A stretch of 64,000 nt of DNA from Halarcobacter bivalviorum (GCF_003346815.1 NZ_CP031217.1:1674001-1738000); one strand, 5' to 3'. Shown: positions 18,464-26,548, counted from the first letter of the stretch. Numbers and translations are program-made. Notes: generated by a model not told the origin, from the letters alone.

Positions 18464-18819
18464 TACTTATCCTCCTTAAAAGAAATAATATAATCTGCTA
18501 TTACATCTAACTCTTTTGCTGATAGATGATTTGCAAATGATGGCATCACACTTCTTTTATAGCCTTGCTCTTTATATAATGAAAGGGGACTTGCTATATA
18601 TCCCATAATTTCTCCTTTCTCTCTTTTATTTGCTATTTCTTTAAAAGAAGGTCCAAATGCAATTGAGGTTTGATGATGACAACCCCAACAATAGGTTTTA
18701 AAAACTTTTTCAGCAGACTCTTTTAACTGCGAATCCAAATTAGTTTGTGCAAATAAACTACTTGTACTTAGTAGTGCAAAAACAATTTGTTTTACTGTTT
18801 TATTATTTATCAAATTCAT
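18463..18819 (-). CDS. nirC: Small periplasmic cytochrome c (NirC-like)
   Basis: A 118-residue monoheme cytochrome c with a signal peptide (cleavage near LFAQ, residue 25), CWGCH heme site at 44-48 and a likely axial Met92 in SVMPSF. It is the first gene of the heme d1 operon. Small cytochromes in nir clusters (NirC, NirM) pass electrons to NirS or NirF. Which one this matches cannot be settled. The start at 18819 has TAGGA seven bases upstream; another ATG four bases earlier opens only a short frame. Confidence 0.75.
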   Translation of the reverse strand: MNLINNKTVKQIVFALLSTSSLFAQTNLDSQLKESAEKVFKTYCWGCHHQTSIAFGPSFKEIANKREKGEIMGYIASPLSLYKEQGYKRSVMPSFANHLSAKELDVIADYIISFKEDK

Positions 18820-18824
18820 ACATC

Positions 18825-18847
18825 TATCCTACAAGAGGTATAGGATA
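18825..18847 (-). promoter_or_regulatory. Inverted repeat over the nirC ribosome-binding site
   Basis: TATCCTA (18825-18831) and TAGGATA (18841-18847) are perfect 7-base complements. In the nirC transcript the downstream arm contains the TAGGA ribosome-binding sequence, so a hairpin would hide it. Alternatively the same bases (TAGGAT) could act as a -10 box and make the mRNA leaderless. Both readings are inference. Confidence 0.3.
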
Positions 18848-18851
18848 TTTT

Positions 18852-18871
18852 CAATAGCAGATTCATACAAT
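18852..18871 (-). promoter_or_regulatory. Conserved 20-bp motif upstream of nirC
   Basis: ATTGTATGAATCTGCTATTG on the minus strand, matching the nirS upstream motif at 17 of 20 bases (differences at positions 8, 13 and 15). It lies 32 bases before the nirC start. A short palindrome, ATACAA-TGAG-TTGTAT (18865-18880), overlaps its upstream edge. It is a candidate regulator site for the nir genes. Confidence 0.5.
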
Positions 18872-18981
18872 GAGTTGTATAATTTGAACATTTTAGTTTT
18901 TTTAGTAATAAAAATATACTAATTTAATATTTTAAGATTTATTTAATAAGTAGAATAATTTTTCCTATTTTTTCTAATACT

Positions 18982-19110
18982 ATGAAGTTTCCTTTATTAA
19001 TTTATATTGTGTTTCTAACTACATTTATTTATATCTTGATAAGTCTATTATTTTTAAAATCCGTAGAATTAAAACTTTCATTAAAAGAAATATATAAACT
19101 AAAATGTTAA
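18982..19110 (+). CDS. Possible 42-residue membrane peptide
   Basis: A short frame starting MKFPLLIYIVFLTTFIYI and ending KEIYKLKC, with one strong hydrophobic segment of about 20 residues and a charged tail. It lies eight bases upstream of the second AraC gene in the same direction. There is no clear ribosome-binding site, and hydrophobic frames arise easily in AT-rich DNA, so this is only a candidate small protein. Confidence 0.25.
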   Translation: MKFPLLIYIVFLTTFIYILISLLFLKSVELKLSLKEIYKLKC

Positions 19111-19118
19111 AATAATAT

Positions 19119-19922
19119 ATGGAAAAAGAATCAAATAAGACTATATTTAATAAGTCATTTAATATAAAAAAAATTAATAATCTTGATTTTAATTTGCATC
19201 AACACTCTTTATATGAGCTTGTTTGTATATCAAAAGGAGAATTAAAATTAACTATTGATTTTCAAGTATATAATTTAAAACCAAATACTATATATATAAT
19301 AAAACCCGGACAAGTACATCAGTGGATTCAAGATGGATTTCCAGATGATTGTAAAGGAATCATCTTTCACTTCTCAAAAGATTTTCTACCTTCTTATAAT
19401 ATGGTAAATCAACTTTATGAAGAGAGTTCTTTTCCAATTATTGAATTACCCAAACACACCTTTGATAATATTAGTTTACTAATATTAATGCTAGAAGAAG
19501 AACAAAACAATTCTTTAAATGCATATTTATTTGGTTCAATTTTAGAATATGTCTTAAAATTTAAAAAATCTTCTGAAAATCTTTACTATAAAGATGAACG
19601 AATATATCTGCTGTTAGACTTAATTGAAAAAAATTTTATAAATGAAAAATCAGCAGCTTTTTATGCAAGAGAACTAGATTTGACTACAAAAAGATTAAAT
19701 GAGTTAACAAAAAAATACCTAAATAAAACTGTTTCTTCATTAATTTTTGAAAGAAATATTATTGAAATAAAAAGAGAGCTAACTTATAGTAATTTAACTA
19801 TTGCAAAAATTTCAGATAAATTAGGATTTAACACAAGTTCACACTTTTCAAAATTCTTCAAACAAAATACTTCATATTCTCCATTAGAATTTAGGGAACA
19901 AAAAAAACTGATGTACAAATAA
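19119..19922 (+). CDS. AraC-family regulator, paralogue of the one in the heme d1 operon
   Basis: A 267-residue protein with an N-terminal cupin-like domain (LHQHSLYELVCISKGEL, IYIIKPGQVHQW) and a C-terminal AraC DNA-binding domain (IAKISDKLGFNTSSHFSKFFKQN). It is strongly similar to the protein at 14704-15516, above all in the linker and first DNA-binding helix region (AAFYARELDLTTKRLNELTKK). It is divergent from nirC and about 300 bases from it, a common place for a regulator of the neighbouring operon. Two paralogues suggest either two signals or a heteromeric control of nirS and nirC operons; this is inferred. Confidence 0.87.
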   Translation: MEKESNKTIFNKSFNIKKINNLDFNLHQHSLYELVCISKGELKLTIDFQVYNLKPNTIYIIKPGQVHQWIQDGFPDDCKGIIFHFSKDFLPSYNMVNQLYEESSFPIIELPKHTFDNISLLILMLEEEQNNSLNAYLFGSILEYVLKFKKSSENLYYKDERIYLLLDLIEKNFINEKSAAFYARELDLTTKRLNELTKKYLNKTVSSLIFERNIIEIKRELTYSNLTIAKISDKLGFNTSSHFSKFFKQNTSYSPLEFREQKKLMYK

Positions 19923-20006
19923 TATATATTTATGTTTATTTTATACCTTCCATTTAGTTATCAACTACAATATACTATCTATATAAAATTAGATTAAAGG
20001 TTATGA

Positions 20007-20786
20007 ATGAAAATTGTATTAAGTATAGCAGGTAGTGATTGTAGTGGTGGAGCAGGATTACAAGCTGATTTAAAAACATTTGAAGCATTTAATGTTTTTG
20101 GATGTACAGTATTAACAGTACTTACTGCTGGAAATACAACTGGAGTTAGAAGTATAAAAGAGATTAAGCCATCTTTTGTAAAAGAACAACTTGAAATGAT
20201 ATTCAAAGATTTTGACATAAGTGCAATAAAAATAGGAATGCTTTATTCAAATGAAATAATTAATCTAATTAGAGAGTTCATAAAAGATTTACAAATTCCT
20301 ATAGTTTTAGATCCTGTATGTATATCAAAAAACGGTTCTGTATTATTAAATGAAAATGCACTTTTAAATTTGAAAACACTTTTTGACTATGTAACTATTA
20401 TAACTCCAAATCAGTTTGAAGCAAAAGCACTTTTAAACTATCAAATTAATTGTAAGAAATCAATAGAGGAAATAGAAAATTTAAAATGTTCTACATTGAT
20501 AAAAAATTATATTGAAAAAGAAAAAAGTGTTGATATCTTATATATAAACAAGAGAGTTAAAAAATATAAGACACTCTATATTAAATCAAAAAATACACAT
20601 GGTACAGGATGTAGTTTTTCAAGTGCAATAACAGCAAATTTAGCCCTTGGAAAAAGTTTAGAAGAATCAATTATCATATCTAATAAATTTATCTATGAAG
20701 CAATTAAAAATGCACCAAACCTTGGTAAGGGTATAGGTCCTATTTCACATAAAAATGGTGCATTATATCTCTCATATAATAAATAG
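20007..20786 (+). CDS. thiD: Hydroxymethylpyrimidine/phosphomethylpyrimidine kinase
   Basis: A 259-residue ribokinase-fold kinase that phosphorylates HMP and HMP-P for thiamine synthesis. It begins MKIVLSIAGSDCSGGAGLQADLKTF split over residues 1-25, the ThiD hallmark. Near the C-terminus NTHGTGCSFSSAI supplies the anion hole and catalytic Cys/Asp-equivalent region. The start has AAAGG upstream. No thiamine riboswitch is seen in the 84 bases before it. Its place between the AraC gene and NUDIX gene has no clear link to denitrification. Confidence 0.92.
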   Translation: MKIVLSIAGSDCSGGAGLQADLKTFEAFNVFGCTVLTVLTAGNTTGVRSIKEIKPSFVKEQLEMIFKDFDISAIKIGMLYSNEIINLIREFIKDLQIPIVLDPVCISKNGSVLLNENALLNLKTLFDYVTIITPNQFEAKALLNYQINCKKSIEEIENLKCSTLIKNYIEKEKSVDILYINKRVKKYKTLYIKSKNTHGTGCSFSSAITANLALGKSLEESIIISNKFIYEAIKNAPNLGKGIGPISHKNGALYLSYNK

Positions 20787-20855
20787 AAATTATTTTTATA
20801 TTTTTTATATTATAATTTATTAATAATAATTTTGTCTCTTTAAGTATTAAATTAA

Positions 20856-21428
20856 TTATTTTAATTTATTTTCCATAAACCACATAAAAGCAAACATTAA
20901 TCCAGGTGTTTTTGCTTTTGTTTCATCATACATAAACTCTTTATACTCTTCAATGGGTAAATACATAAGTTCTATTTGTTCATCATGAATTCCACCACCC
21001 TCATGAATTTTCATACTATCATCTATTTTTGCATAATAAAGATATTGACAACCTCCACTAACTCCAACATTAGTATAAAATGAGGTAATCTTTTCAATCT
21101 CTTTTAAAGGTACATCAAAGCCACACTCTTCATCTATTTCTTCTTTCGCTATTTGAACTAAAGAGGCATCTTTATCTACTAATCCTGCACACAATTCATA
21201 AGTAAATTTTTTACTATTATCATTTAAATAAACTGCTGGTCTAAACTGCTTTACCAATAAAAAAGATTTCTTCTCTTCATGATAAATTAGAATTGATACC
21301 GAGTCAAAATTTCTTACTGCTTCCCAAGTTTTATCTTTACCATTTTGTTTATATTCTATCTTAACTGGATGTACATATTTTGGTTCAATTAAGGGTTTTA
21401 TTTTAAACTCTTCTATTTTATTATTCAT
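20856..21428 (-). CDS. NUDIX hydrolase, UDP-sugar/ADP-ribose diphosphatase type
   Basis: A 190-residue nucleoside-diphosphate-X hydrolase. The Nudix box spans about residues 82-104, but two consensus positions differ: the first Glu is Ala88 and the Arg is Glu96. The catalytic EExxEE core (Glu96, Glu97, Glu100, Glu101) is kept. The preceding YELCAGLVD resembles the NUDT14 (UDP-glucose diphosphatase) group, whose box is similarly altered. A decayed partial copy of this gene lies at 10374-10546, on the other side of the nir island. The gene is convergent with thiD. Confidence 0.85.
   Translation of the reverse strand: MNNKIEEFKIKPLIEPKYVHPVKIEYKQNGKDKTWEAVRNFDSVSILIYHEEKKSFLLVKQFRPAVYLNDNSKKFTYELCAGLVDKDASLVQIAKEEIDEECGFDVPLKEIEKITSFYTNVGVSGGCQYLYYAKIDDSMKIHEGGGIHDEQIELMYLPIEEYKEFMYDETKAKTPGLMFAFMWFMENKLK
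20869..21115 (-). repeat. Right-hand direct repeat of the nir island (within NUDIX gene)
   Basis: This part of the intact NUDIX gene is repeated at 10374-10546 in the same orientation at about 95% identity over aligned bases, with 57-bp and 17-bp gaps in the left copy. The two copies bracket about 10.3 kb that includes every nir gene in the window. The 57-bp gap is flanked here by TTCATCAT at 20922-20929 and 20979-20986, which explains it as slippage or recombination between short repeats. Confidence 0.85.
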
Positions 21429-21515
21429 TTTTAACCTTTATACCTAATTTTATATAGTTTTAAATAAAATGCTAGTAAATTAAATTATCTAGATTTTTAT
21501 TATAAAAGGTTATAA

Positions 21516-22121
21516 ATGCAATTAAAATATACAGGACCTAAAGAGATTATTTCTCCCCATGGTATTGATTTTAAAGATGGGAAAGAAGATAAGTATGTAT
21601 ATATATCTTATGCCATGCAAATTTTCTATGCTATTCATCATGATTATGAAAGAAATAGAATCTATACTCATACAGTGGAAAAAGACCTTTTAAAAGATGA
21701 ACTTATATTAAATAAAATAATAAATCTAAAACCTGATTTTAAAAGAGTTTGTAAAGAGCAAATTGAACTTTTAGAGCAAGAATTAGACAAAGAAATTGAA
21801 GAAGTAAAAGAACATACAGAATTAGTTCCTGAAGAGCAAACAGCTTATAAAAACAATCTAATTATTATGAAAAACTATAGACTTCAAAGACAAACTAATA
21901 AAATAATATACCACCATTTAATTGAGATTATAGTAGATGATATTTTTGAACATCAATTAAGACAAATAAGTACACCTTTTAATGAAAAGTTCTGGCATGT
22001 CTTACAAACAATCCAAGGAGAGTTGTCTTGTCATAATAAAAGGTCAATAGGCTCTACACTTGCAGTAAGTGACTCAGAACCTATTATAATTACACTAAAA
22101 ATTAATCCTATAGGCAAATAA
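21516..22121 (+). CDS. Hypothetical protein, 201 residues
   Basis: Not recognised. A soluble, charged protein with a central helical, glutamate- and lysine-rich stretch (LLEQELDKEIEEVKEH, about residues 77-92) and several histidine pairs, including IYHHLIEII (about 130-138). A Ser/Thr-rich tail ends in a beta-like IIITLKINPIGK. There is no signal peptide or membrane segment. It has AAAGG before the start and its last 14 bases overlap the convergent histidine kinase gene. Its size and normal codon use suggest a real gene. Confidence 0.7.
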   Translation: MQLKYTGPKEIISPHGIDFKDGKEDKYVYISYAMQIFYAIHHDYERNRIYTHTVEKDLLKDELILNKIINLKPDFKRVCKEQIELLEQELDKEIEEVKEHTELVPEEQTAYKNNLIIMKNYRLQRQTNKIIYHHLIEIIVDDIFEHQLRQISTPFNEKFWHVLQTIQGELSCHNKRSIGSTLAVSDSEPIIITLKINPIGK

Positions 22122-23277
22122 CAGAATTAAAGTCTATTGAAAAGGTTGAACCTTGATTTACTTTTGATTCAAGGTTTAACTTTAAATTATAAGATTTACA
22201 TACTCTATTTACAATATCTAAACCAATACCAAAACCACCTTCAATATTTTTTCCTCTTTTAAATCTCTTGAAAATCTCTTTTTGGTCTTCTTCACTTACA
22301 CCTATTCCAAAATCTTCAACCCTTAATATTCCATCAATAAGAGTAACTTTTATAGTTGAATTAAAACCACTATATTTTATTGCATTTGAAATCAAATTAT
22401 TTACTAATTTTTGTGCCTTTGTTCTATCCATAAAAACTTTTAAATCTCGAACATCAGATTTGATTTTAATATTTTTAGTAACAGAAATATCATTAAAAAA
22501 GTCTACACTATCTTCTACTAATTGAGCTAAATTAAATTTCTCTTCTAGACTCTCATTTATATCATTAAAAGCAGAGAAGTGAATATCATTATAAATCTGA
22601 GAAATTTGCTTTGAACTACTTAAAATATACTTCATCATCTTTTCTGGGTTTTTCCCATTTTTTAACATTGAAACAGAAGTCATTAAGACAGAAACTGGTG
22701 TATTTAATTCATGGGCAGAGTCTTTTATAAAGTTATCCATTGAAACAACTTTTTCCCGTACTGGTTTTAGTAAAAGTTTTGCTAAGAAAAATGCAACAAA
22801 ACCAATAAAAATAGAACTTAAGAAAAAGATAATTGTAAGATAAACCTTTAATCTATTAATACTCTCTACACCTTGACAAGTCTCAATAACAATATATTTT
22901 ATAGGAATATTATCTTCTTCAAGTTTTTGTATAAAGAAGTGTTGTTCTGCTTTTTCATAAAATCTTCTTGTAAAATCAACTGCATCTTCTCTATCTAAAT
23001 TTGAAAATAAATAGTTTTTATCTTTATCATAAAGAGCATATCTAATATCTTTATTATCAAAAGCTACGGGAATATATTTTTCATTATTCATATAGGCATT
23101 TAAAATATCAGTTTTTACCTTCATTGAAGCATTGATTAACTCCATACTACAACTCTTTTGTAAAGACTTATATTGCTCTTTATAATAAAAATAAAACAAC
23201 ACTCCTAAAAGAAGCATTGCAGAACTTATATATATTGATAAAAAACTAAGTAATGCGTTTCTTTCACTTTTATTCAA
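22108..23277 (-). CDS. Two-component sensor histidine kinase
   Basis: A 389-residue membrane kinase: helix at about 10-30, a short periplasmic sensor (about 31-143), second helix at about 145-168, then a dimerisation domain with phospho-acceptor His189 in SAHELNTP, and an ATPase domain with NLISNAIKYS (N box), VEDFGIGV (G1) and GGFGIGLDI (G2). It overlaps the response regulator gene by eight bases and is translated second. No HAMP domain is obvious. The stimulus is unknown. Confidence 0.9.
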   Translation of the reverse strand: MNKSERNALLSFLSIYISSAMLLLGVLFYFYYKEQYKSLQKSCSMELINASMKVKTDILNAYMNNEKYIPVAFDNKDIRYALYDKDKNYLFSNLDREDAVDFTRRFYEKAEQHFFIQKLEEDNIPIKYIVIETCQGVESINRLKVYLTIIFFLSSIFIGFVAFFLAKLLLKPVREKVVSMDNFIKDSAHELNTPVSVLMTSVSMLKNGKNPEKMMKYILSSSKQISQIYNDIHFSAFNDINESLEEKFNLAQLVEDSVDFFNDISVTKNIKIKSDVRDLKVFMDRTKAQKLVNNLISNAIKYSGFNSTIKVTLIDGILRVEDFGIGVSEEDQKEIFKRFKRGKNIEGGFGIGLDIVNRVCKSYNLKLNLESKVNQGSTFSIDFNSVICL

Positions 23278-23929
23278 ATTTATACCCTATTCCCCTAATT
23301 GTTTGTATCTTATCTTTACCCAAAGCTTCTCTTAAATTCTTTATATAAACCCTTATTGTAGCATCAGTTGGCATCTCTTCATATGCCCAAATATTCTGTA
23401 ATAACTCTTCACTAGAAATCACTCTATTTTTATGTTTACAAAAATAACTAAGAATATCTCTCTCTTTTTGAGCTAAGTGTTTAATTGTACCTTTGTAATG
23501 TAACTGGCAAAGTTCAGGTAAAAAAGTCATCTCTTCTGAGATTTTTATCTCACTATTATTATCCAAGTTAAACTGTTTGCATAACTTTTTTATTCTTTGG
23601 TCTAACTCTTCTAAATCAAAAGGTTTTTTAATATAATCATCTACTCCACTCTCAAAAGACTCTTTTAGATGCTTCATATCTTGAAAAGCTGTTAAAATAA
23701 TAACTGGTGTTTGATTTTTATAATCAGTTCGAATAGTTTTTAAAACATCAATACCTGAAAGTATTGGAGTATTTATATCTAAAAGTGCAAAATCAAAAAC
23801 ATCATCAACTAAATACTCTAAGGCTTCTTGACCATTTATGCATAAAGTTACATCAAAACCTTGGTCAACTAGATGTTCATTTAATAAATCATTTAGTGCG
23901 GGGTCATCTTCTAGAAGTAGAACTTTCAA
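23270..23929 (-). CDS. OmpR-family response regulator
   Basis: A 219-residue regulator: receiver domain (about 1-118; acidic pocket Glu7/Asp8/Asp9, phospho-acceptor Asp51, Lys in YIKKPFD) and a winged-helix OmpR-type DNA-binding domain (about 130-219, ending IRGIGYKFE). The start codon is TTG at 23929, preceded by AGGA at good spacing; no ATG fits the receiver N-terminus MKVLLLEDD. It forms an operon with the histidine kinase. Target genes are not evident. Confidence 0.9.
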   Translation of the reverse strand: MKVLLLEDDPALNDLLNEHLVDQGFDVTLCINGQEALEYLVDDVFDFALLDINTPILSGIDVLKTIRTDYKNQTPVIILTAFQDMKHLKESFESGVDDYIKKPFDLEELDQRIKKLCKQFNLDNNSEIKISEEMTFLPELCQLHYKGTIKHLAQKERDILSYFCKHKNRVISSEELLQNIWAYEEMPTDATIRVYIKNLREALGKDKIQTIRGIGYKFE

Positions 23930-23989
23930 GTATAATCCTTTTTTAAAACTAAAAAATTATACTGAAAGTTTGTTTACTAAGTGTAAAGA

Positions 23990-25795
23990 CTAATCTACAT
24001 AAGTATCTCTAATCTTTAAGAAGTCATCTAAATTATTGAAAAATAAATCCACTAAAGTAGGATCAAAATGTTTTCCTCTCTCTTCTTTAAAAAGCTCAAG
24101 AATTCTATCTAATTCCCAAGCTTTTTTATAACATCTATCACTACCTAAAGCATCAAAAACATCTGCTATTGCTGTTATTCTTCCAAAGATATGAATTTCA
24201 TCACCTTTTAAACCTTGAGGATAACCTGCTCCATTCCATTTTTCATGGTGATGATAAGAGATAATTGCAGCTGCTTTTAAAATCTCTCTTTTTGAGTTTT
24301 TAAGAATATTATATCCAAGCTCACTATGCTCTTTCATAATCTCCCACTCTTCTTCATTTAATTTTCCAGGTTTATTTAAGACACTATCAGGAATACCTAC
24401 TTTCCCAATATCATGCATTGGAGAAGCCATAAATAGTATCTCTATTTCTAAATCAGGTAATCCAGAAAGTTTACCTAAAAGTTTAGAATACTCAGCAACC
24501 CTTTTTACATGGTTTCCAGTCTCTTTAGACCTAGTTTCCCCTATTTCACCCATTCTATAAATAATTTCTCTTTGAGTATCTTCTAGCTCTTTATGTAGTT
24601 CAATAATTGAAGTGATATTATGACAAACAGAAATAAACTCTATAATTTCATTGTTTTGATTAAAAATAGGAGAGATAACAGCGTCTAAATGAAAAGTCTT
24701 ACCTGTTTTTGACTTATTCATTAATTTTCCACTCCAAGGCTTTCCACTTTTAACAGTTTTCCACATCTGTCTTGATGTCTCTATTTTTGTTTTTTCATGC
24801 CTTATTTTTTTGAAAGTTTGACCTATAAGTTCCTCTTTTGTATATTCAATTAACTTACAAAATCTTTTATTTACATAGGTTATTCTTCCTTGTAAATCAA
24901 ATCTTGAAACTATATTTATTTGATTAATTACATTTTCATACTGTTCTTGATTTTTTAGGGCATCATTTAAATTTGAGATTTTTTCAAAATTTTGTTTTTG
25001 TAAGAACTTTCTCGTCTTTTCTTGAGGAGTAATATCTTGTCTTATTGCAATATATTCAATAATTTTACCATTTACATCCAAAATAGGTTTAATGGTTGAC
25101 CTTACATAATATGATTTACCTTGTTTAGAGAGATTTTTAACTACACCTTGCCATACTTGCTTTTTATTTGCAATTGTATCCCACATTTTTTTGAAAACTT
25201 CACTAGGAGTATCTGGATGTCTAATTATATTATGATGTTTCCCAATTAATTCCTCTTTTGAATAACCAGAAATATCTATAAATCGCTCATTTACATAAGT
25301 GATGATTCCATTTTTATCAGTTTTAGAAACAATAGAATCTGTATCAACAATATTTTTATATTGTTCTAAAAGGTTTGTTACATTAACTTTTTCATTTTTA
25401 TTACAAATATTCTCAGCAAATTCAGTAACAATTTGAATTAAATCAGAGATATTTAAAGGTTTTAAAATAAATCTACTAATCCCTATTTCTATTGCTTGAA
25501 TTAAAATATTACTATCATTATGCGCACTAATTACAATAATAGGTATTTCACTATTACTTTTTCTTACCTCTTTTGCAAAGTCTATACCATTCATATTTGG
25601 CATCGTTATATCTGTAATAATAATATCAATATTACTATTTTCATAAAATTCAATTGCTTCCTTCCCACAATTAGCAATATGAACTTCTTTTACTAAACTT
25701 TGTAAAATACCTGCTGTTTGTTTTTGAATTACAAGATCATCTTCTGCATATAAAATTGTAATCTCTTTTAAACACTTTAAATTTAAATCTTTCAC
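23990..25795 (-). CDS. Response regulator with two PAS domains and HD-GYP phosphodiesterase domain
   Basis: A 601-residue c-di-GMP phosphodiesterase candidate. Order: receiver (1-125, Asp62 in ITDITMPNMNG), PAS 1 (about 140-265, with HHNIIRHPDTP), PAS 2 (about 285-400), HD-GYP (about 405-595). The HD-GYP signature is intact: MHDIGKVGIPD near 460, HHHEKWNGAGYP near 515 and RITAIADVFDAL after it. The RHPD-type PAS is common in redox or aerotaxis sensors of this group. The start codon is GTG. It probably lowers c-di-GMP in response to a phosphorelay and a PAS ligand. Confidence 0.88.
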   Translation of the reverse strand: MKDLNLKCLKEITILYAEDDLVIQKQTAGILQSLVKEVHIANCGKEAIEFYENSNIDIIITDITMPNMNGIDFAKEVRKSNSEIPIIVISAHNDSNILIQAIEIGISRFILKPLNISDLIQIVTEFAENICNKNEKVNVTNLLEQYKNIVDTDSIVSKTDKNGIITYVNERFIDISGYSKEELIGKHHNIIRHPDTPSEVFKKMWDTIANKKQVWQGVVKNLSKQGKSYYVRSTIKPILDVNGKIIEYIAIRQDITPQEKTRKFLQKQNFEKISNLNDALKNQEQYENVINQINIVSRFDLQGRITYVNKRFCKLIEYTKEELIGQTFKKIRHEKTKIETSRQMWKTVKSGKPWSGKLMNKSKTGKTFHLDAVISPIFNQNNEIIEFISVCHNITSIIELHKELEDTQREIIYRMGEIGETRSKETGNHVKRVAEYSKLLGKLSGLPDLEIEILFMASPMHDIGKVGIPDSVLNKPGKLNEEEWEIMKEHSELGYNILKNSKREILKAAAIISYHHHEKWNGAGYPQGLKGDEIHIFGRITAIADVFDALGSDRCYKKAWELDRILELFKEERGKHFDPTLVDLFFNNLDDFLKIRDTYVD

Positions 25796-25932
25796 TCTTC
25801 ACCAAAATTTTTTCATTCATTGTAACAGATTTTTTTAAATATTATATATATTTTAGCTAGATAATTTTAGTTTTTTAAAAAGTTTTTTTATTGAAGAATA
25901 GCTTTAAAATAGCATTTGTAGAGATTATTTAT

Positions 25933-25952
25933 AGTACTCTAAGAAGAGTACT
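25933..25952 (-). terminator. Hairpin at the end of yajQ
   Basis: AGTACTCT (25933-25940) and AGAGTACT (25945-25952) form an 8-bp stem touching the yajQ stop codon. There is no long T run after it on the minus strand, so termination may be weak. Confidence 0.4.
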
Positions 25953-26448
25953 ACTTAAAGTTATCAAAAACTAAAGGAGATTTAAATTCAAGTGATTTTA
26001 AATGTCTCATAATTGTTTGTAAATCATCAATATTTTTTCCAGTAACTCTAATTTCATCACCTTGATTTACTGCTTTTACTTTTACTTTTAATTTTTTAAT
26101 TTCAACTTGGATTTGTTTTGCTTCATCTGCTTTAATTGAATCAACAATAGAATAAACAAATCTTCTATTAGCTCCAGAGCTATCCTCTTTTTTTAACTCT
26201 TCTAAAGAGTTAATAGATAAACCTCTTTTGTTCATTTTTGCTATTAAAATATCATACATTGCATCAATTTTATTATCACTTGAACTTACTAAAGTTAAAG
26301 TTTTTGCACCTTGATTAAAATCTATTTCTTTTGTTACACCTTTAAAATCATATCTATTATCTATCTCTTTTTGAGCTTGTATAACTGCATTTTTCATCTC
26401 TTGCATATCAAGTTTAGCAGAGATATCGAAACTATGTTCTTTTGCCAT
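25951..26448 (-). CDS. YajQ-family nucleotide-binding protein
   Basis: A 165-residue protein with the YajQ N-terminus (AKEHSFDISAKLDMQEMKNA at the start) and the C-terminal GDEIRVTGKNIDDLQTIM. Members fold as two RNP-like domains; a Xanthomonas relative binds c-di-GMP and others bind tRNA or nucleotides. Its full length matches the family. It lies next to an HD-GYP gene but is separated by 150 bases, so a functional link through c-di-GMP is only suggestive. Confidence 0.88.
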   Translation of the reverse strand: MAKEHSFDISAKLDMQEMKNAVIQAQKEIDNRYDFKGVTKEIDFNQGAKTLTLVSSSDNKIDAMYDILIAKMNKRGLSINSLEELKKEDSSGANRRFVYSIVDSIKADEAKQIQVEIKKLKVKVKAVNQGDEIRVTGKNIDDLQTIMRHLKSLEFKSPLVFDNFK

Positions 26449-26516
26449 ATAAGAACTCCTATTATTAATTTAAATTTTATTATAGAAAAAATATTATGTA
26501 GAATTAATTAAGAACT

Positions 26517-26548
26517 ATTATATAGTTAGATTACTCTAACTATATAAT
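26517..26548 (-). terminator. Hairpin at the end of the uracil permease gene
   Basis: A perfect 14-bp stem (ATTATATAGTTAGA, 26517-26530; mate 26535-26548) with a four-base loop covers the uraA stop codon. Downstream on the minus strand the sequence is AT-rich without a continuous T run. Confidence 0.5.

Noticed and set aside
19923-20006. Possible thiamine riboswitch before thiD.
   Set aside because: The gap is only 84 bases and lacks the CTGAGA and other conserved parts of the TPP aptamer.
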